A stretch of DNA of 5,339 nt, taken from the NCBI GenBank assembly GCA_003446295.1, contig DMBB01000243.1:1-5339 (forward strand). Direction: 5' to 3'. This document shows positions 4,730 to 5,339 of this stretch, in pieces (positions within the stretch are counted from its first letter, which is position 1; every line of letters begins with the position of its first letter). This stretch comes from Erysipelotrichaceae bacterium (GTDB lineage Bacteria; Bacillota_I; Bacilli_A; Erysipelotrichales; Erysipelotrichaceae). The notes beneath the pieces were generated by a model, which searched no databases, was not told where the DNA came from, and saw only the letters and a program-made list of their open reading frames with translations. A program made the position numbers and the translations under genes.

Positions 4730-4758
4730 AAGGAGACACACATCTCCTTTTTGTTTTT
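4730..4758 (+). terminator. Intrinsic terminator of the MarR gene
   Basis: AAGGAGA (4730-4736) pairs with TCTCCTT (4743-4749) around a 6-nt loop, followed by TTT-G-TTTTT. It begins 17 nt after the MarR stop codon. Confidence 0.85.
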
Positions 4759-4767
4759 CCGCCATAG

Positions 4768-4804
4768 AAAAAGAACTCCCGGATGCAAGATGGTCCGGAA
4801 GTTC
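4768..4804 (-). terminator. Intrinsic terminator of the amidohydrolase gene
   Basis: On the minus strand an 11-bp stem (4804-4794 with 4783-4773) closes a 10-nt loop and is followed by TTTTT (4772-4768). The only non-Watson-Crick position is a G-U wobble in the minus-strand RNA (4799 with 4778), which would be an A-C mismatch on the other strand. This confirms the direction. It starts 7 nt after the stop codon and sits back to back with the MarR terminator. Confidence 0.85.
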
Positions 4805-4811
4805 GTGATAT

Positions 4812-5339
4812 TTATTCAGATGCTCTGTCCCTGCATGTGTATACTTTTGTACCCGTGCATGTGTAGACAGCTGTTGCCTTTTCAGAGAATGTTCTGCTTT
4901 CCTTCTTGGAATCCAGATATGTGAATTCGCCGTTTTCGATCTTGAAGACCGTCATATCGGCTTTCATGCCTTCTCTCAGTTCTGTTTCCTTGTCCTTGAT
5001 GCCCTGCAGTTCAACAGGTGCAGCGATCGTCTTGTTCAGGATCCAACACCAGGGCTTCTGCGTCAGTCCTCTGACTTTTGTCATAACAACACCGAGGTTG
5101 TATACCGGTCCTCTGATGTTTCCGCCGTGAAGATCACTGGAGATCGTATCTGTGAAGAAGCCTGCTTTCCACGCTGCTTCAGCTGTATCATAGCTGTATG
5201 CATTTGTTCCGTGGGACAGGTCAAAGATCACGCCTCTGTCTCTGCCGTCCAGAACACACTGCTTGATGTGTCCTTCATCGTCAACGACCTTCATAACTTC
5301 ACTATTGCCTGCGAGTGTATGGCAGAGCACATCGCCCTT
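4812..5339 (-). CDS. Amidohydrolase/deacetylase-family metallohydrolase (EF_0837-like), C-terminal part
   Basis: The frame is open from the right edge to TAA at 4814-4812. 175 residues are seen, under half of a typical protein of this family (roughly 370-400 aa, from memory). The first visible residues read KGDVLCHTLAGN, whose His (visible residue 7) is probably a metal ligand of the TIM-barrel site. DLSHGTNAYSYD (40-51) and DTISSDLHGGN (64-74) follow; D69 is the expected catalytic aspartate. A GMKADMTVF segment marks the return to the C-terminal beta domain typical of the superfamily. These features match the group often annotated as dihydroorotase-like or amidohydrolase/deacetylase, whose real substrates are mostly unsettled, so none is assigned. 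The last residues contain a short VYTC repeat. A GTG at 5330 is an internal Val codon, not the start. The gene is convergent with marR and has its own terminator. Confidence 0.88.
   Translation of the reverse strand, partial: KGDVLCHTLAGNSEVMKVVDDEGHIKQCVLDGRDRGVIFDLSHGTNAYSYDTAEAAWKAGFFTDTISSDLHGGNIRGPVYNLGVVMTKVRGLTQKPWCWILNKTIAAPVELQGIKDKETELREGMKADMTVFKIENGEFTYLDSKKESRTFSEKATAVYTCTGTKVYTCRDRASE
4832..4865 (-). repeat. Short in-frame direct repeat at the 3' end of the amidohydrolase gene
   Basis: TGCATGTGTA appears at 4832-4841 and 4856-4865, exactly 24 bp apart, so the protein has VYTC twice with an eight-residue period. The cysteines fall at equal positions in both units. It could be a small local duplication. 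Confidence 0.6.

Noticed and set aside
4980..5070. Possible frameshift in the amidohydrolase near the KPWCWILNK segment
   Set aside because: The Trp/Cys cluster looked odd, but the frame stays open with sensible family-like sequence on both sides (NKTIAAP, GMKADMTVF), so variation is the simpler explanation.
5328..5330. GTG at 5330 as the start of the amidohydrolase
   Set aside because: The frame continues upstream to the window edge and the preceding residues (KGD) complete a family-like GDVLCH motif, so the gene is cut by the window.

Overview
The window looks like chromosome of a Gram-positive, probably gut-associated member of the Bacillota (Clostridia or Erysipelotrichia). This is inferred from the moderate GC content, the BspA-type leucine-rich-repeat surface protein, G-rich Shine-Dalgarno sequences close to their starts, intrinsic terminators with T-runs, and protein families common in Lachnospiraceae/Erysipelotrichaceae. 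No RNA gene, CRISPR array, insertion sequence or complete transposon is visible. The genus cannot be named from this stretch.

Layout, left to right. (1) Positions 1-784, minus strand: the N-terminal part of a secreted protein with a signal peptide, a very acidic stalk and LRR_5 repeats; it runs off the left edge. (2) Positions 785-980: a compact control region. It holds this gene's extended -10 promoter inside a perfect 12-bp inverted repeat, then an elaborate hairpin terminator for the next operon. The promoter-in-inverted-repeat arrangement is the main candidate for something undescribed, possibly an invertible promoter. (3) Positions 981-3994, minus strand: a tight three-gene operon read right to left. 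It encodes a PfkB-family kinase, a membrane-anchored phosphodiester glycosidase (NAGPA domain) and a membrane-anchored protein with NTF2-like domains. The last two genes share a TAATG stop/start overlap. (4) Positions 3995-4170: a divergent control region with two identical 13-bp palindromes (19-bp operators with conserved flanks). They bracket a clear promoter for the MarR gene and lie just upstream of the kinase operon. (5) Positions 4171-4713, plus strand: a MarR-family regulator with an unusual Pro/Arg-rich insertion and a His/Arg tail, ending at its own terminator. (6) Positions 4812-5339, minus strand: the C-terminal part of an amidohydrolase/deacetylase-family metallohydrolase with its own terminator, convergent with marR.

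How the parts may work together. The MarR protein very likely represses its own gene. Because no gene follows it in its transcript, the divergent kinase-glycosidase-NTF2 operon is the obvious second local target, but that is inference. Two proteins of the operon should be anchored in the membrane with their domains outside the cell, which suggests work on an envelope or exported glycan-phosphate. The kinase is cytoplasmic and its substrate is unknown.
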